This document shows, one piece after another, positions 20,571-29,432 of a stretch of DNA of 64,000 bases. Each line of letters starts with the position of its first letter. The first letter of the stretch is position 1. The notes beneath the pieces were generated by a model. That model made no database searches. It saw only the letters and a program-made list of their open reading frames with translations, and was not told the DNA's origin. The position numbers were made by a program, and so were the translations under genes. Origin of the DNA: Cronobacter dublinensis subsp. dublinensis LMG 23823 (GTDB taxonomy: Bacteria; Pseudomonadota; Gammaproteobacteria; Enterobacterales; Enterobacteriaceae); contig NZ_CP012266.1 in the NCBI RefSeq assembly GCF_001277235.1, positions 434,001 to 498,000 on the forward strand, given 5' to 3'.

Positions 20571-21114
20571 AGGAGGTTCTAACCTTTTCAATCAGCTCGG
20601 CATTTTTGCTGCGAAGGTTCCCGCGCATTTTCAGGCCGCTGGAATTAAAGCTGGTGCCGTAAAGAGTGACAAGCGTATCAGAGGTAACATCCTGGGTGAC
20701 CAGGTTGATCTCCGCCTTGTCGGTCGTAATTTTGCGCAATTGCGAATCTGGCGTCAGCGCGTTCACTTCCACATGACCGGTCAGGTAGAGCATCCTGTCA
20801 TTGGTCAGTTTGGCACGATCCGCTTTGACCGACCAGGTCGGCACTTTGTTGGTATCGAAGGTGGTCATTACCGGCTGCGTAAACCAGGAGACGCCGTCTT
20901 GCGAGAAATACTCGACGTGCTGCGCGATTAAGCGATAGTTCAGCGCGCCTTCCGGGCTGTAGACAACCGTGTTGGACTGCTCGCTCTGGTACGTCGGCTC
21001 GTTGTTATTTACCGTCAGCGGGCCGCTTTCATCCTGATCGGCCAGGTTAATGCCAATCAGCACCAGCGCGGCCAGCGCCAGCAGGATAATTATCCAGCGT
21101 CTGGTCTTACTCAT
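20539..21114 (-). CDS. lptC: LPS export protein LptC
   Basis: Bitopic inner-membrane protein that receives LPS from LptB2FG and hands it to LptA. It has 191 residues with one N-terminal transmembrane helix (about 7-24, WIIILLALAALVLIGINL) and a periplasmic jellyroll domain; the C-terminal part (TSYEIQNKQTQP) contacts LptA. It overlaps kdsC by four bases at its start and lptA by 32 bases at its end, the same compact arrangement as E. coli. Confidence 0.97.
   Translation of the reverse strand: MSKTRRWIIILLALAALVLIGINLADQDESGPLTVNNNEPTYQSEQSNTVVYSPEGALNYRLIAQHVEYFSQDGVSWFTQPVMTTFDTNKVPTWSVKADRAKLTNDRMLYLTGHVEVNALTPDSQLRKITTDKAEINLVTQDVTSDTLVTLYGTSFNSSGLKMRGNLRSKNAELIEKVRTSYEIQNKQTQP
20592..20621 (-). 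promoter_or_regulatory. Possible sigma-E promoter for lptA-lptB inside lptC
   Basis: On the minus strand GGAACCT (20621-20615) and GAGCTGA (20598-20592) are separated by 16 bases, close to the sigma-E pattern GGAACTT-N16-TCTGA. In E. coli lptAB has its own sigma-E-dependent promoter in this area. One mismatch in each element keeps this tentative. Confidence 0.4.
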
Positions 21115-21677
21115 ATGGATTGCCCTATGGCCTCAGCTAATTTTCCCTGCGCCAGCAGCAGGAGATCGCAGACTTCGCGCACCGCGCCACGTCCGCCCGG
21201 GATTTGGGTGACGTAATCGGCTTTCGGCGTCAGCAGCGGATGCGCATCCGCCACCGCGACGCTGAGCCCGACCTGCGCCATCACAGGCCAGTCAATTAAA
21301 TCGTCGCCGACATAAGCGACATTTTCCGGCGCAAGCGCCAGTGTTTCCAGCAGTTGGCGGTAAGCGATGAGCTTATCGGACTGGCCCTGGTAAAGGTGCG
21401 TAATACCGAGCGTTTCGCAGCGGTCTTCAAGCAGCTTCGCTTTTCGCCCGGTGATGATCGCTACCTCAATGCCGGACGTCAGCGCGCAGCGAATGCCGTA
21501 GCCGTCGCGCACGTTAAAGGCTTTCAGCTCTTCGCCGCTGTTGCCCATGTAAATCAGGCCGTCGGACATCACGCCGTCGACATCCAGAATCAGCAGGCGG
21601 ATTTGCGCCGCCCGCTCAATGATCTGCGCGCTCACCGGCCCGTAGCAGGTAGAGATGGCGCCATCAGGGTTACTCAT
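21111..21677 (-). CDS. kdsC: KDO-8-phosphate phosphatase
   Basis: HAD-superfamily phosphatase that releases KDO from KDO-8-phosphate for LPS inner-core synthesis. It has 188 residues. The HAD motif I DVDGV includes Asp32 and Asp34; motif II is ITGRKAK; motif III/IV is YVGDDLIDWPVM. There is no cap domain (C0 type), so it acts as a tetramer. It starts 15 bases after kdsD and overlaps lptC by four bases. Confidence 0.97.
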   Translation of the reverse strand: MSNPDGAISTCYGPVSAQIIERAAQIRLLILDVDGVMSDGLIYMGNSGEELKAFNVRDGYGIRCALTSGIEVAIITGRKAKLLEDRCETLGITHLYQGQSDKLIAYRQLLETLALAPENVAYVGDDLIDWPVMAQVGLSVAVADAHPLLTPKADYVTQIPGGRGAVREVCDLLLLAQGKLAEAIGQSI

Positions 21678-21692
21678 TAAACCTTTCCTTTG

Positions 21693-22679
21693 TTACACCA
21701 CGCCTGCGCGCAGCAAATCATGCATATGTATCACACCGCGCAACTGGTCGCCATCAGCCACCATGACGGAAGTAATGTGGCGCGTCTGCATCAGGTTCAG
21801 CGCATCGACGGCGAGCGTGCCGGGACGCACCCGAATACCGCCTGACGTCATCACATCGACAATCTTCATCTGATGCAGGTCGCCGCCCATATCAAAGACG
21901 CGGCGCAAGTCGCCGTCGGTAAAGACGCCCTCGATTTTCATCAGGTCGTCGCAAATAACCGTCATGCCCAGATTCTTACGGGTAATTTCGAGCAGCGCGT
22001 CGCGCAGCGACGCGTCTTTGCTGACATGCGGGATTTCGTCGCCGGTGTGCATGATATCGTTCACGCGTAGCAGCAGCTTGCGCCCGAGCGCGCCGCCGGG
22101 ATGCGAAAGCGCGAAATCCTCAGGGGTAAAGCCGCGCGCTTTCAGCAGCGCGACCGCGAGCGCGTCGCCCATCACCAGCGTGGCCGTGGTGCTGGTGGTC
22201 GGCGCGAGGCCGAGGGGACAGGCTTCCTGCGGCACTTTGACGCACAGGTGGATATCCGCGGCCTTCGCCATCGCGCTCTCCGGGCGGCCCGTAATGCAGA
22301 TGAGCTGTACCTGAAGACGCTTGAGTACCGGGATCAGCGCCAGAATTTCGTTGGATTCGCCGGAGTTGGAAATCGCGATGACGATATCCTGTCCGCTCAC
22401 CATGCCTAAATCGCCATGGCTTGCTTCCGCCGGGTGAACAAAGAACGCGGGCGTGCCGGTGCTGGCGAACGTCGCCGCCATTTTTTTACCGATATGGCCC
22501 GATTTGCCCATGCCCATGACCACGACTTTTCCGCGGCAATAGAACATGCTTTCGCAGGCGCGGGCAAAGTCGGCGTTGATGTATTGATCCAGCTGGGCCA
22601 GACCTTCGCGTTCAATGGTCAGGACATCCTTCCCTGCCTGTTCAAAGTCAAAACCTGGCGGTAAATCTAGTTGTGACAT
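21693..22679 (-). CDS. kdsD: Arabinose-5-phosphate isomerase
   Basis: Converts ribulose-5-phosphate to arabinose-5-phosphate, the first step toward KDO. It has 328 residues: an N-terminal SIS domain (motifs GMGKSGHIGKK and ISNSGESNEI) and two C-terminal CBS repeats (around 210-328) ending HDLLRAGVV. His and Glu residues of the SIS active site are retained (HPAEASHGDLG). It lies 15 bases after yrbG and heads the kdsD-kdsC-lptCAB group. Confidence 0.97.
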   Translation of the reverse strand: MSQLDLPPGFDFEQAGKDVLTIEREGLAQLDQYINADFARACESMFYCRGKVVVMGMGKSGHIGKKMAATFASTGTPAFFVHPAEASHGDLGMVSGQDIVIAISNSGESNEILALIPVLKRLQVQLICITGRPESAMAKAADIHLCVKVPQEACPLGLAPTTSTTATLVMGDALAVALLKARGFTPEDFALSHPGGALGRKLLLRVNDIMHTGDEIPHVSKDASLRDALLEITRKNLGMTVICDDLMKIEGVFTDGDLRRVFDMGGDLHQMKIVDVMTSGGIRVRPGTLAVDALNLMQTRHITSVMVADGDQLRGVIHMHDLLRAGVV

Positions 22680-22694
22680 AAGTGCGATTCCGAT

Positions 22695-23672
22695 TCATCC
22701 AACGAGACGCGGCGACGCCCAGAACAGCATCACCATCCAAACGATAAACCCACATAATAATCCGGCGCCGGTTTTTTTACCGAGATACTGCTCAGGACGC
22801 CAGCACAACACCACGAAAATGACGCTGACCAGCAGCATTACGCCGTAATCGCGCGTAAACGCCAGCGCATCGAAGCGTCCGGGCGCCAGCAGCGCGGGCA
22901 GGCCAGGCACGATAGCCAGATTGTAAACATTCGAGCCGATAATATTGCCGATGGCGATATCGTCTTCGCCTTTGCGCGCACCGGCGATGGCGGTGGCGAG
23001 TTCCGGCAGGCTGGTGCCGATAGCGATGGCGGTCAGACCGACGGTGAGCTCGCTGATGGCGAACCCGTGAGCCAGCACGGTGGCGTTATCGACCACCATG
23101 CGCGTCGCCATCGGCATAATAATCAGCGCCACGCCAAGCCAGAGAAACGCCACTGAGCGTCCGCCTTCGCGCGGCAGTTCGGCGAGCTGCTCGCGCGTCA
23201 GGCTGTCGTTACCTTCACGTTCCGCCTGGCGCGCCATGCGGATGATAAACCATAAATAGGCGGCGGCGATGAGCAACAGGAAAAGACCTTCGGCGCGCGC
23301 GAGCACGCCATCCCACAGCACCAGTCCCGCCAGCGCGCTGACCAGCAGCATGGCGGAGAGCTCGCGGCGCAGCATCGACGAGTGCGCCGCCAGCGGGCGC
23401 AGCAGCGCGGTTAATCCGGCGATCAGCAGAATATTGGTGATATTCGAGCCTATGGCCGTACCGACGGCGAGACTGGTTTCGCCATGCAGCGCGGCGGCGA
23501 CAGAGACGATAATTTCAGGCAGGGAAGTGCCGATACCGACGACGGTAATGCCTATCAGCAACGGCGGTACGCCCAGGCTGCGGCAGAGAAGCGAGGCGGC
23601 GAAAACCAGACGATCGGCGCTGTATACCACCAAAAGCAAACCAATAATCAACAGCGCCGTAGCTAAAAGCAT
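22695..23672 (-). CDS. yrbG: Putative Na+/Ca2+ antiporter YrbG
   Basis: Inner-membrane protein of the cation/Ca2+ exchanger superfamily, 325 residues from MLLATALLI at 23672 (an extension to 23708 lacks a match to the family). About ten transmembrane helices form two inverted repeats, each with the alpha-repeat signature GTSLPE (GIGTSLPEIIVS and AIGTSLPELATA) that lines the ion path. The E. coli protein has no proven physiological substrate and is not essential. It is divergent from mlaF. Confidence 0.93.
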   Translation of the reverse strand: MLLATALLIIGLLLVVYSADRLVFAASLLCRSLGVPPLLIGITVVGIGTSLPEIIVSVAAALHGETSLAVGTAIGSNITNILLIAGLTALLRPLAAHSSMLRRELSAMLLVSALAGLVLWDGVLARAEGLFLLLIAAAYLWFIIRMARQAEREGNDSLTREQLAELPREGGRSVAFLWLGVALIIMPMATRMVVDNATVLAHGFAISELTVGLTAIAIGTSLPELATAIAGARKGEDDIAIGNIIGSNVYNLAIVPGLPALLAPGRFDALAFTRDYGVMLLVSVIFVVLCWRPEQYLGKKTGAGLLCGFIVWMVMLFWASPRLVG

Positions 23673-23905
23673 GCAAAGTCCTTTCTTCAGGTATAATCGC
23701 CGGTCCACTGTGCCTGAGTTGCTGGCCGCGCATACAGATCGTCAAGGAACGAAGTAAATTCTTAATTTTGACCAGATGCGCGCCAAAAGTAAAACAAATG
23801 CCAGCTTTCGCTAACCTCAACCGGGTATATTCTGTAAAAATAACCCTTTTGCGGTGTCGACTGGCGCCATTATGAACAACTCTGTGAACGATAAAGGATG
23901 CGTTG

Positions 23906-24721
23906 ATGAGCCAGATCGGTGAGACATTGATTGACGTGCGAGGTGTGAGCTTTACGCGCGGCAACCGATCTATTTTCGATAATATCTCGCTTACCGTGCC
24001 GCGCGGTAAGGTGACCGCCATTATGGGGCCGTCGGGGATCGGTAAAACCACGCTGCTGCGCCTGATTGGCGGGCAGATAGCGCCGGACTGCGGGGAGATC
24101 CTCTTCGACGGTGAAAACATTCCCGCCATGTCGCGCTCGCGTCTCTATGAAGTGCGCAAGCGCATGAGCATGCTGTTCCAGTCAGGGGCGCTGTTTACCG
24201 ATCTGAACGTCTTCGAGAATGTCGCGTATCCGCTGCGTGAACATACCCGCCTGCCGGAACCGCTGCTGCACAGCACCGTGATGATGAAGCTCGAAGCGGT
24301 TGGGCTGCGTGGCGCGGCGAAACTGATGCCGTCTGAACTCTCCGGCGGCATGGCGCGCCGTGCGGCGCTCGCGCGCGCCATTGCGCTGGAGCCGGAGCTG
24401 ATTATGTTCGACGAGCCGTTCGTCGGTCAGGATCCCATCACCATGGGCGTACTGGTGAAGCTGATTTCCGAGCTGAACAGCGCGCTTGGCGTGACCTGTG
24501 TGGTGGTGTCGCATGACGTGCCGGAAGTCCTGAGCATCGCGGATTATGCTTACATCGTCGCTGACAAACGGATTGTCGCGCAGGGCAGCGCGCAGGCGTT
24601 GCAAGAAAATACCGATCCGCGCGTGCGCCAGTTCCTTGACGGCATCGCCGACGGGCCGGTGCCCTTCCGCTATCCCGCCGGGGATTATCACCACGATCTG
24701 ATTTCGCCAACAGGGAGTTAG
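23906..24721 (+). CDS. mlaF: Phospholipid ABC transporter ATPase MlaF
   Basis: ATPase of the MlaFEDB complex, which moves phospholipids between the inner membrane and the periplasmic carrier MlaC to keep outer-membrane asymmetry. The ATG at 23906 has AAAGGA seven bases upstream and gives 271 residues. Walker A GPSGIGKTT is at 41-49, signature LSGGMARRAALARAI, Walker B LIMFDEPFVGQDP. The C-terminal extension (FRYPAGDYHHDL) is typical of MlaF and contacts MlaB. It is the first gene of mlaFEDCB. Confidence 0.97.
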   Translation: MSQIGETLIDVRGVSFTRGNRSIFDNISLTVPRGKVTAIMGPSGIGKTTLLRLIGGQIAPDCGEILFDGENIPAMSRSRLYEVRKRMSMLFQSGALFTDLNVFENVAYPLREHTRLPEPLLHSTVMMKLEAVGLRGAAKLMPSELSGGMARRAALARAIALEPELIMFDEPFVGQDPITMGVLVKLISELNSALGVTCVVVSHDVPEVLSIADYAYIVADKRIVAQGSAQALQENTDPRVRQFLDGIADGPVPFRYPAGDYHHDLISPTGS

Positions 24722-24728
24722 TCTGCTC

Positions 24729-25511
24729 ATGCTGTTAAATATACTGGCGTCGATGGGGCAACGCGGGCTGAAATTCAGCGCCTCCTTCGGCCGCGCCGGG
24801 CTGATGTTATTCAATGCCGTCGTCGGCAAGCCGGAGTTTCGCAAACACGGCCCGCTGCTGATGCGCCAGCTCTACCATGTGGGCGTCCTGTCGATGATCA
24901 TTATCATCGTTTCCGGGCTGTTTATCGGCATGGTGCTGGGCCTACAGGGCTACCTGGTGCTGACGACCTACAGCGCGGAAACGAGCCTCGGAATGCTGGT
25001 GGCGCTGTCGTTGCTGCGTGAACTCGGGCCGGTCGTGGCCGCGCTGCTGTTTGCAGGCCGCGCCGGGTCGGCGCTGACGGCGGAAATCGGGCTGATGAAA
25101 GCGACCGAGCAGCTCTCCAGCATGGAGATGATGGCGGTCGACCCGCTGCGCCGCGTGATTTCGCCGCGCTTCTGGGCGGGCGTGATTTCGCTGCCGCTGC
25201 TGACCGTGATTTTCGTGGCGGTAGGCGTCTGGGGCGGTTCGCTGGTGGGCGTCAACTGGAAAGGCATTGATGCCGGCTTCTTCTGGTCTGCCATGCAGGA
25301 TGCCGTCGACTGGCGCATGGACCTGATTAACTGTTTGATTAAAAGCGTGGTGTTTGCCATTACGGTGACCTGGATTGCGTTGTTTAACGGTTACGACGCA
25401 ATCCCGACATCGGCGGGAATTAGCCGGGCAACTACACGTACCGTTGTGCACGCTTCGCTGGCCGTGCTCGGCCTTGATTTTGTGCTTACCGCTTTGATGT
25501 TTGGGAACTAA
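24729..25511 (+). CDS. mlaE: Phospholipid ABC transporter permease MlaE
   Basis: Integral membrane permease of the Mla system, 260 residues as in E. coli. An N-terminal interfacial helix (GLKFSASFGRAGLMLFNAVVG) is followed by five transmembrane helices. The coupling segment AEIGLMKATEQLSSMEMMAVDPLRR faces the ATPase MlaF. It begins seven bases after mlaF and ends three bases before mlaD. Confidence 0.97.
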   Translation: MLLNILASMGQRGLKFSASFGRAGLMLFNAVVGKPEFRKHGPLLMRQLYHVGVLSMIIIIVSGLFIGMVLGLQGYLVLTTYSAETSLGMLVALSLLRELGPVVAALLFAGRAGSALTAEIGLMKATEQLSSMEMMAVDPLRRVISPRFWAGVISLPLLTVIFVAVGVWGGSLVGVNWKGIDAGFFWSAMQDAVDWRMDLINCLIKSVVFAITVTWIALFNGYDAIPTSAGISRATTRTVVHASLAVLGLDFVLTALMFGN

Positions 25512-25514
25512 CGC

Positions 25515-26066
25515 ATGCAAACGAAGAAATTTGAGATTTGGGTTGGCGCTTTTATGCTGGTGGCGCTGCTGGCCGCGCTGTTCATCTGTCTGAAAGTAGC
25601 GGATGTCACCTCGCTGCGGGCCGAACCGACATACCGCCTGTATGCCACCTTTGATAATATCGGCGGCCTGAAACCGCATTCGCCGGTGCGCATCGGCGGC
25701 GTGGTGATTGGCCGGGTTTCCGACATTACGCTCGATCCGAAAACCTATCTGCCGCGCGTCGCGATGGATATCGAACAGCGCTACGATCATATCCCGGATA
25801 CCAGTTCGCTGGCGATTCGTACCTCCGGCTTGCTGGGGGAGCAATATCTGGCGCTGAATGTCGGTTTTGAAGATCCTGAGCTGGGAACCACTATCCTTAA
25901 GGATGGCAGCACCATCCAGGATACGAAATCCGCCATGGTGCTTGAAGATCTGATTGGCCAGTTCCTCTATAAGAGCAACAGCGGCGACAACCAGAAAGAG
26001 GGCGGTGAACAAGACTCTGCCGCCCAACCGGATAACGCGACGCCGCCTGCCGGCGCGACGAACTAA
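25515..26066 (+). CDS. mlaD: Phospholipid transport substrate-binding protein MlaD
   Basis: Inner-membrane-anchored MCE protein that forms a hexameric ring over MlaE. It has 183 residues: a transmembrane helix at about 7-25, then one MCE domain (about 39-117) with the conserved GLKPHSPVRIGGVVIGRV segment and GLLGEQYLALN. A helical region and a low-complexity polar tail (Gly, Gln, Asp, Ala) follow, longer in polar residues than the core needs. Confidence 0.97.
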   Translation: MQTKKFEIWVGAFMLVALLAALFICLKVADVTSLRAEPTYRLYATFDNIGGLKPHSPVRIGGVVIGRVSDITLDPKTYLPRVAMDIEQRYDHIPDTSSLAIRTSGLLGEQYLALNVGFEDPELGTTILKDGSTIQDTKSAMVLEDLIGQFLYKSNSGDNQKEGGEQDSAAQPDNATPPAGATN

Positions 26067-26081
26067 TCAGGAGAAACGGAT

Positions 26082-26711
26082 ATGTTTAAACGTCTTTTAA
26101 TGGTCGCCATGCTGGTGATTGCGCCGCTCGCGACGGCGGCGGATCAGTCCAACCCGTATAAGCTGATGAACGAGGCGGCGAAAAAAACGTTTGATCGCCT
26201 GAAAAACGAACAGCCGAAAATCCGCCAGAACCCGAACTACCTGCGCGATGTCGTGGATCAGGAACTGCTGCCGTATGTGCAGGTGAAATACGCGGGCGCG
26301 CTGGTACTGGGCCGCTACTATAAAGAAGCGACGCCCGCGCAGCGCGAAGCCTACTTCGCCGCGTTTCGTGAGTACCTGAAACAGGCTTACGGCCAGGCGC
26401 TGGCAATGTATCACGGCCAGACCTACCAGATTGCGCCGGAGCAGCCGCTCGGCGATGCCAACATCGTGCCGATTCGCGTGACCATCATCGATCCGAACGG
26501 CCGTCCGCCGGTGCGTCTGGATTTCCAGTGGCGTAAAAACAGCCAGACCGGCAACTGGCAGGCGTATGACATGATCGCCGAAGGCGTGAGCATGATTACG
26601 ACCAAACAGAACGAGTGGAGTGACCTGCTGCGCCAGAAAGGGATTGATGGCCTGACCGAGCAGTTGAAATCTATCTCTCGTCAGCCGATTACACTGGATC
26701 AGAAGCAGTAA
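26082..26711 (+). CDS. mlaC: Periplasmic phospholipid-binding protein MlaC
   Basis: Soluble periplasmic carrier that shuttles phospholipid between MlaA-OmpC/F and MlaFEDB. It has 209 residues with a signal peptide cleaved near ATA|AD (about residue 19-20). The conserved EYLKQAYGQALAMYHGQ and the C-terminal KGIDGLTEQLKSI belong to the family fold. It is preceded by AGGAG. Its stop codon shares one base with the mlaB start. Confidence 0.97.
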   Translation: MFKRLLMVAMLVIAPLATAADQSNPYKLMNEAAKKTFDRLKNEQPKIRQNPNYLRDVVDQELLPYVQVKYAGALVLGRYYKEATPAQREAYFAAFREYLKQAYGQALAMYHGQTYQIAPEQPLGDANIVPIRVTIIDPNGRPPVRLDFQWRKNSQTGNWQAYDMIAEGVSMITTKQNEWSDLLRQKGIDGLTEQLKSISRQPITLDQKQ

Positions 26712-27013
26712 TGTCCGCGGAACTGCACTGGGAACGTCAGGCGTCGCAGCTGCGCTTGCGCGGTACGCTGGATCGCGAAACGCTGACGCCTCTGTGGGAG
26801 CAGCGCCAGAGCGCGACTGACGGGGTACAACGCATCGACCTCAGCGGCCTGACCCGTGTGGATACCGCCGGGTTAGCGCTGCTGGTGCAACTGGTCGCGC
26901 TGGCTCAGACCGGCGGCCGCCGCGTGGCGCTTGATGGCATGAGCGAGAATCTCACGACGCTTGCGAAACTTTACAACCTGCCGGAAAGCTTGTTGCCGAC
27001 CCCGACAGACTAA
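26711..27013 (+). CDS. mlaB: STAS-domain protein MlaB
   Basis: Cytoplasmic STAS-domain subunit that binds MlaF and stabilises the MlaFEDB transporter. It has 100 residues (E. coli 97). The core IDLSGLTRVDTAGLALLVQL contains the conserved Asp-Thr of the STAS loop, and TLAKLYNLPESLLP matches the E. coli C-terminus. The N-terminal half diverges strongly from E. coli, common for this subunit. It overlaps mlaC by one base and is followed by a terminator. Confidence 0.95.
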   Translation: MSAELHWERQASQLRLRGTLDRETLTPLWEQRQSATDGVQRIDLSGLTRVDTAGLALLVQLVALAQTGGRRVALDGMSENLTTLAKLYNLPESLLPTPTD

Positions 27014-27034
27014 TATTTTCAGCACGTTACTGAT

Positions 27035-27068
27035 AAAGCCCCGTCCGGCTCTACGGCGGGGCTTTTTT
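27035..27068 (+). terminator. Rho-independent terminator after mlaFEDCB
   Basis: Stem AAGCCCCG...CGGGGCTT followed by six T, 21 bases past the mlaB stop. The same AAGCCCCG/CGGGGCTT core recurs after rpmA, metY and deaD in this window. Confidence 0.9.
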
Positions 27069-27137
27069 GCTTGTTTAAGACAGCGCCACTTTGCTCTAAG
27101 ATGTTGGGCTGTTTTCACTGAATAATGAATAAAGCCC

Positions 27138-27395
27138 ATGGAAAATCATGAAATTCAGACGGTGCTGATGAACGCACTGCCTCTCCAGGAAGTCCACGTC
27201 TCCTCCGGCGATGGCAGCCACTTTCAGGTCATTGCTGTGGGTGAGCTGTTTGGCGAGATGAGCCGCGTCAAGAAACAGCAGGCGGTCTACGGCCCGCTGA
27301 TGGAGTTCATCGCCGATAACCGCATTCACGCGGTCTCCATCAAAACGTTTACGCCGCAGGAATGGGAACGCGAGCGCAAACTCAACGGTTTTTGA
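27138..27395 (+). CDS. ibaG: BolA-family iron-sulfur transcriptional regulator IbaG
   Basis: BolA-like protein of 85 residues (YrbA). BolA proteins partner with monothiol glutaredoxins; IbaG is linked to acid stress and iron-sulfur cluster handling in E. coli. The helix-turn-helix-like fold is visible with the FxVIAVGELFGEMSRVKKQQAVYG segment and the C-terminal HAVSIKTFTPQEW. It sits upstream of murA with 52 bases between, as in E. coli, after the mla terminator, so it has its own promoter. Confidence 0.95.
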   Translation: MENHEIQTVLMNALPLQEVHVSSGDGSHFQVIAVGELFGEMSRVKKQQAVYGPLMEFIADNRIHAVSIKTFTPQEWERERKLNGF

Positions 27396-27447
27396 GCTGT
27401 GGGCACTACGCCGGCAGCAAGTGATTGAATAACAGAGAACAGTTCTG

Positions 27448-28707
27448 ATGGATAAATTTCGTGTACAGGGGCCGAGCCGCCTTTCTGGCGAAGTAACGAT
27501 CTCAGGGGCGAAAAACGCCGCCCTGCCGATCCTTTTTGCCGCCCTGCTGGCTGAAGAGCCTGTAGAAATTCAAAACGTACCGAAGCTGAAAGATATCGAT
27601 ACCACCATGAAGCTGCTGAGTCAGCTCGGGATGAAAGTGGAGCGTAACGGCTCCGTCTGGATCGATGCAAGCCAGGTTAACATTTTCTGCGCGCCGTATG
27701 ATCTGGTGAAAACCATGCGCGCTTCTATCTGGGCGCTGGGCCCGCTGGTAGCGCGTTTCGGTCAGGGCCAGGTGTCTCTGCCGGGCGGCTGCGCCATCGG
27801 CGCGCGTCCGGTCGATTTACATATTACCGGCCTTGAGCAGCTGGGCGCGGAAATCAAACTGGAAGAAGGCTATGTAAAAGCCTCCGTCCAGGGCCGTCTG
27901 AAAGGCGCGCATATCGTGATGGATAAAGTGAGCGTTGGCGCGACCGTGACGATTATGTCCGCCGCGACGCTTGCTGAAGGCACCACGGTTATCGAAAACG
28001 CCGCGCGCGAGCCGGAAATCGTCGATACCGCGAACTTCCTGAATACCCTCGGTGCGAAAATCACCGGTCAGGGCACCGACAAAATCACCATCGAAGGCGT
28101 AGAGCGTCTTGGCGGCGGCGTGTACCGCGTTCTGCCAGACCGTATCGAGACCGGGACGTTCCTGGTCGCTGCGGCGATTTCCGGCGGCAAAGTGATGTGC
28201 CGCAACACCCGTCCTGACACGCTGGACGCGGTGCTGGCGAAACTGCGCGAAGCGGGCGCGGATATCGAAACCGGCGAAGACTGGATAAGCCTTGATATGC
28301 ACGGCAAGCGTCCGAAAGGCGTTAACGTGCGTACCGCGCCGCACCCGGCATTCCCGACAGATATGCAGGCGCAGTTCACGCTGCTGAATCTGGTGGCTGA
28401 AGGCACTGGCGTCATCACCGAAACCATTTTTGAAAACCGCTTTATGCACGTGCCGGAGCTTATCCGTATGGGCGCGCATGCGGAGATCGAAAGCAATACC
28501 GTTATCTGCCACGGCGTTGAGAAACTCTCCGGCGCGCAGGTGATGGCAACCGATCTGCGCGCTTCTGCAAGCCTGGTGCTGGCGGGTTGTATCGCGGAAG
28601 GCACCACGGTAGTGGATCGTATTTATCATATCGATCGCGGTTATGAAGGCATCGAAGATAAGCTGCGGGCGCTGGGCGCCAACATTGAGCGTGTGAAAGG
28701 CGAATAA
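27448..28707 (+). CDS. murA: UDP-N-acetylglucosamine 1-carboxyvinyltransferase
   Basis: First committed enzyme of peptidoglycan synthesis: transfers enolpyruvate from PEP to UDP-GlcNAc. It has 419 residues, the standard length. Lys22 (SGAKNA) and the loop Cys115 (LPGGCAIGARP), the fosfomycin target, are both present, so the enzyme should be fosfomycin-sensitive. Inside-out alpha/beta barrel repeats are evident. It follows ibaG and ends in a strong terminator. Confidence 0.98.
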   Translation: MDKFRVQGPSRLSGEVTISGAKNAALPILFAALLAEEPVEIQNVPKLKDIDTTMKLLSQLGMKVERNGSVWIDASQVNIFCAPYDLVKTMRASIWALGPLVARFGQGQVSLPGGCAIGARPVDLHITGLEQLGAEIKLEEGYVKASVQGRLKGAHIVMDKVSVGATVTIMSAATLAEGTTVIENAAREPEIVDTANFLNTLGAKITGQGTDKITIEGVERLGGGVYRVLPDRIETGTFLVAAAISGGKVMCRNTRPDTLDAVLAKLREAGADIETGEDWISLDMHGKRPKGVNVRTAPHPAFPTDMQAQFTLLNLVAEGTGVITETIFENRFMHVPELIRMGAHAEIESNTVICHGVEKLSGAQVMATDLRASASLVLAGCIAEGTTVVDRIYHIDRGYEGIEDKLRALGANIERVKGE

Positions 28708-28738
28708 TCTTTCTTTCGCCTCGCGAAGAAGCGCGATA

Positions 28739-28786
28739 AGCCTGCCGGGAAACGCTGATAATCAGCCGCTCCCGGCAGGCTTTTTT
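28739..28786 (+). terminator. Rho-independent terminator after murA
   Basis: Inverted repeat GCCTGCCGGG...CCCGGCAGGC with a 21-base spacer that can form an inner stem, followed by six T. Confidence 0.85.
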
Positions 28787-28850
28787 ACTGAAGGCAGACT
28801 GACGGTGCGCGGTGGCGGCGCAGAACAGCCGGGGCGATGCCCCGGAACTG

Positions 28851-29114
28851 TCAGCGATGGCGGATCAGGCGCGAGCGATCGATAAATTCATGAGTCACCG
28901 GATCATGATAGCGCGACGGCCAGATTATCCACGGCTCCGTGCCGAGCGCTTCGGCAATGATTTTCTCGCCCCGGGGCCAGGGACGCGTCAGTGCATTGGC
29001 GAGCGTTGAAGAGCTCAGGCCTGCTTTGCGGGATTCTGCCGCCAGCGACGAGCCCTTTTTGCGTAGTGCGGCGACAATATCGGCGGGGTGCCAGTCGATA
29101 AACTTACGTTCCAT
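28851..29114 (-). CDS. sfsB: Ner-like DNA-binding regulator SfsB
   Basis: Small DNA-binding protein of the Ner/Nlp family, 87 residues (E. coli SfsB 92; the basic tail is shorter). The helix-turn-helix is seen in SLAAESRKAGLSSSTLANAL, followed by the family motif RPWPRGEKIIAEALG and WPSRYHDPVTHEFIDR. E. coli sfsB was found as a multicopy activator of maltose genes in a crp mutant; the natural targets are unclear. It stands alone between murA and ispB, on the opposite strand to murA. Confidence 0.95.
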   Translation of the reverse strand: MERKFIDWHPADIVAALRKKGSSLAAESRKAGLSSSTLANALTRPWPRGEKIIAEALGTEPWIIWPSRYHDPVTHEFIDRSRLIRHR

Positions 29115-29432
29115 GCTTCCTCCCTGTTACGGCATTACTACCCCTGCGCAGCTCCGCCTGGAGCTGGTTGATCATTTATAACACAAAATTTTCTAAATGG
29201 TTCCAGTTACTTTTGGTTGTATTCAGAACTGTGGCGTTAACCACAAGGGGAATGTAAGCGGTGTAACCGGTACGGCGGCAGAACGATCCATCCGGGATCG
29301 TGACGTGCCGCGGCGGATCGTGAATAAAAGGGTATGCGGGAAAAACTGGTTTTGGAAAGCGAATTGACTACAAGATGCGCAAACGCGCGGATAAAAGCGG
29401 AAACTTTCCGCGCCCGTCGGCGCGGAGAAGGA
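29115..29432. other. Intergenic region between sfsB and ispB
   Basis: A 318-base gene-free stretch, AT-rich near 29170-29230, which probably holds the sfsB promoter on the minus strand. At 29393-29428 the minus strand shows GC-rich inverted repeats (CCGCGCC/GGCGCGG, then GCGGAAAGTTTCCGC followed by TTTT), possibly the ispB terminator. No ORF or RNA gene is visible. Confidence 0.4.
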
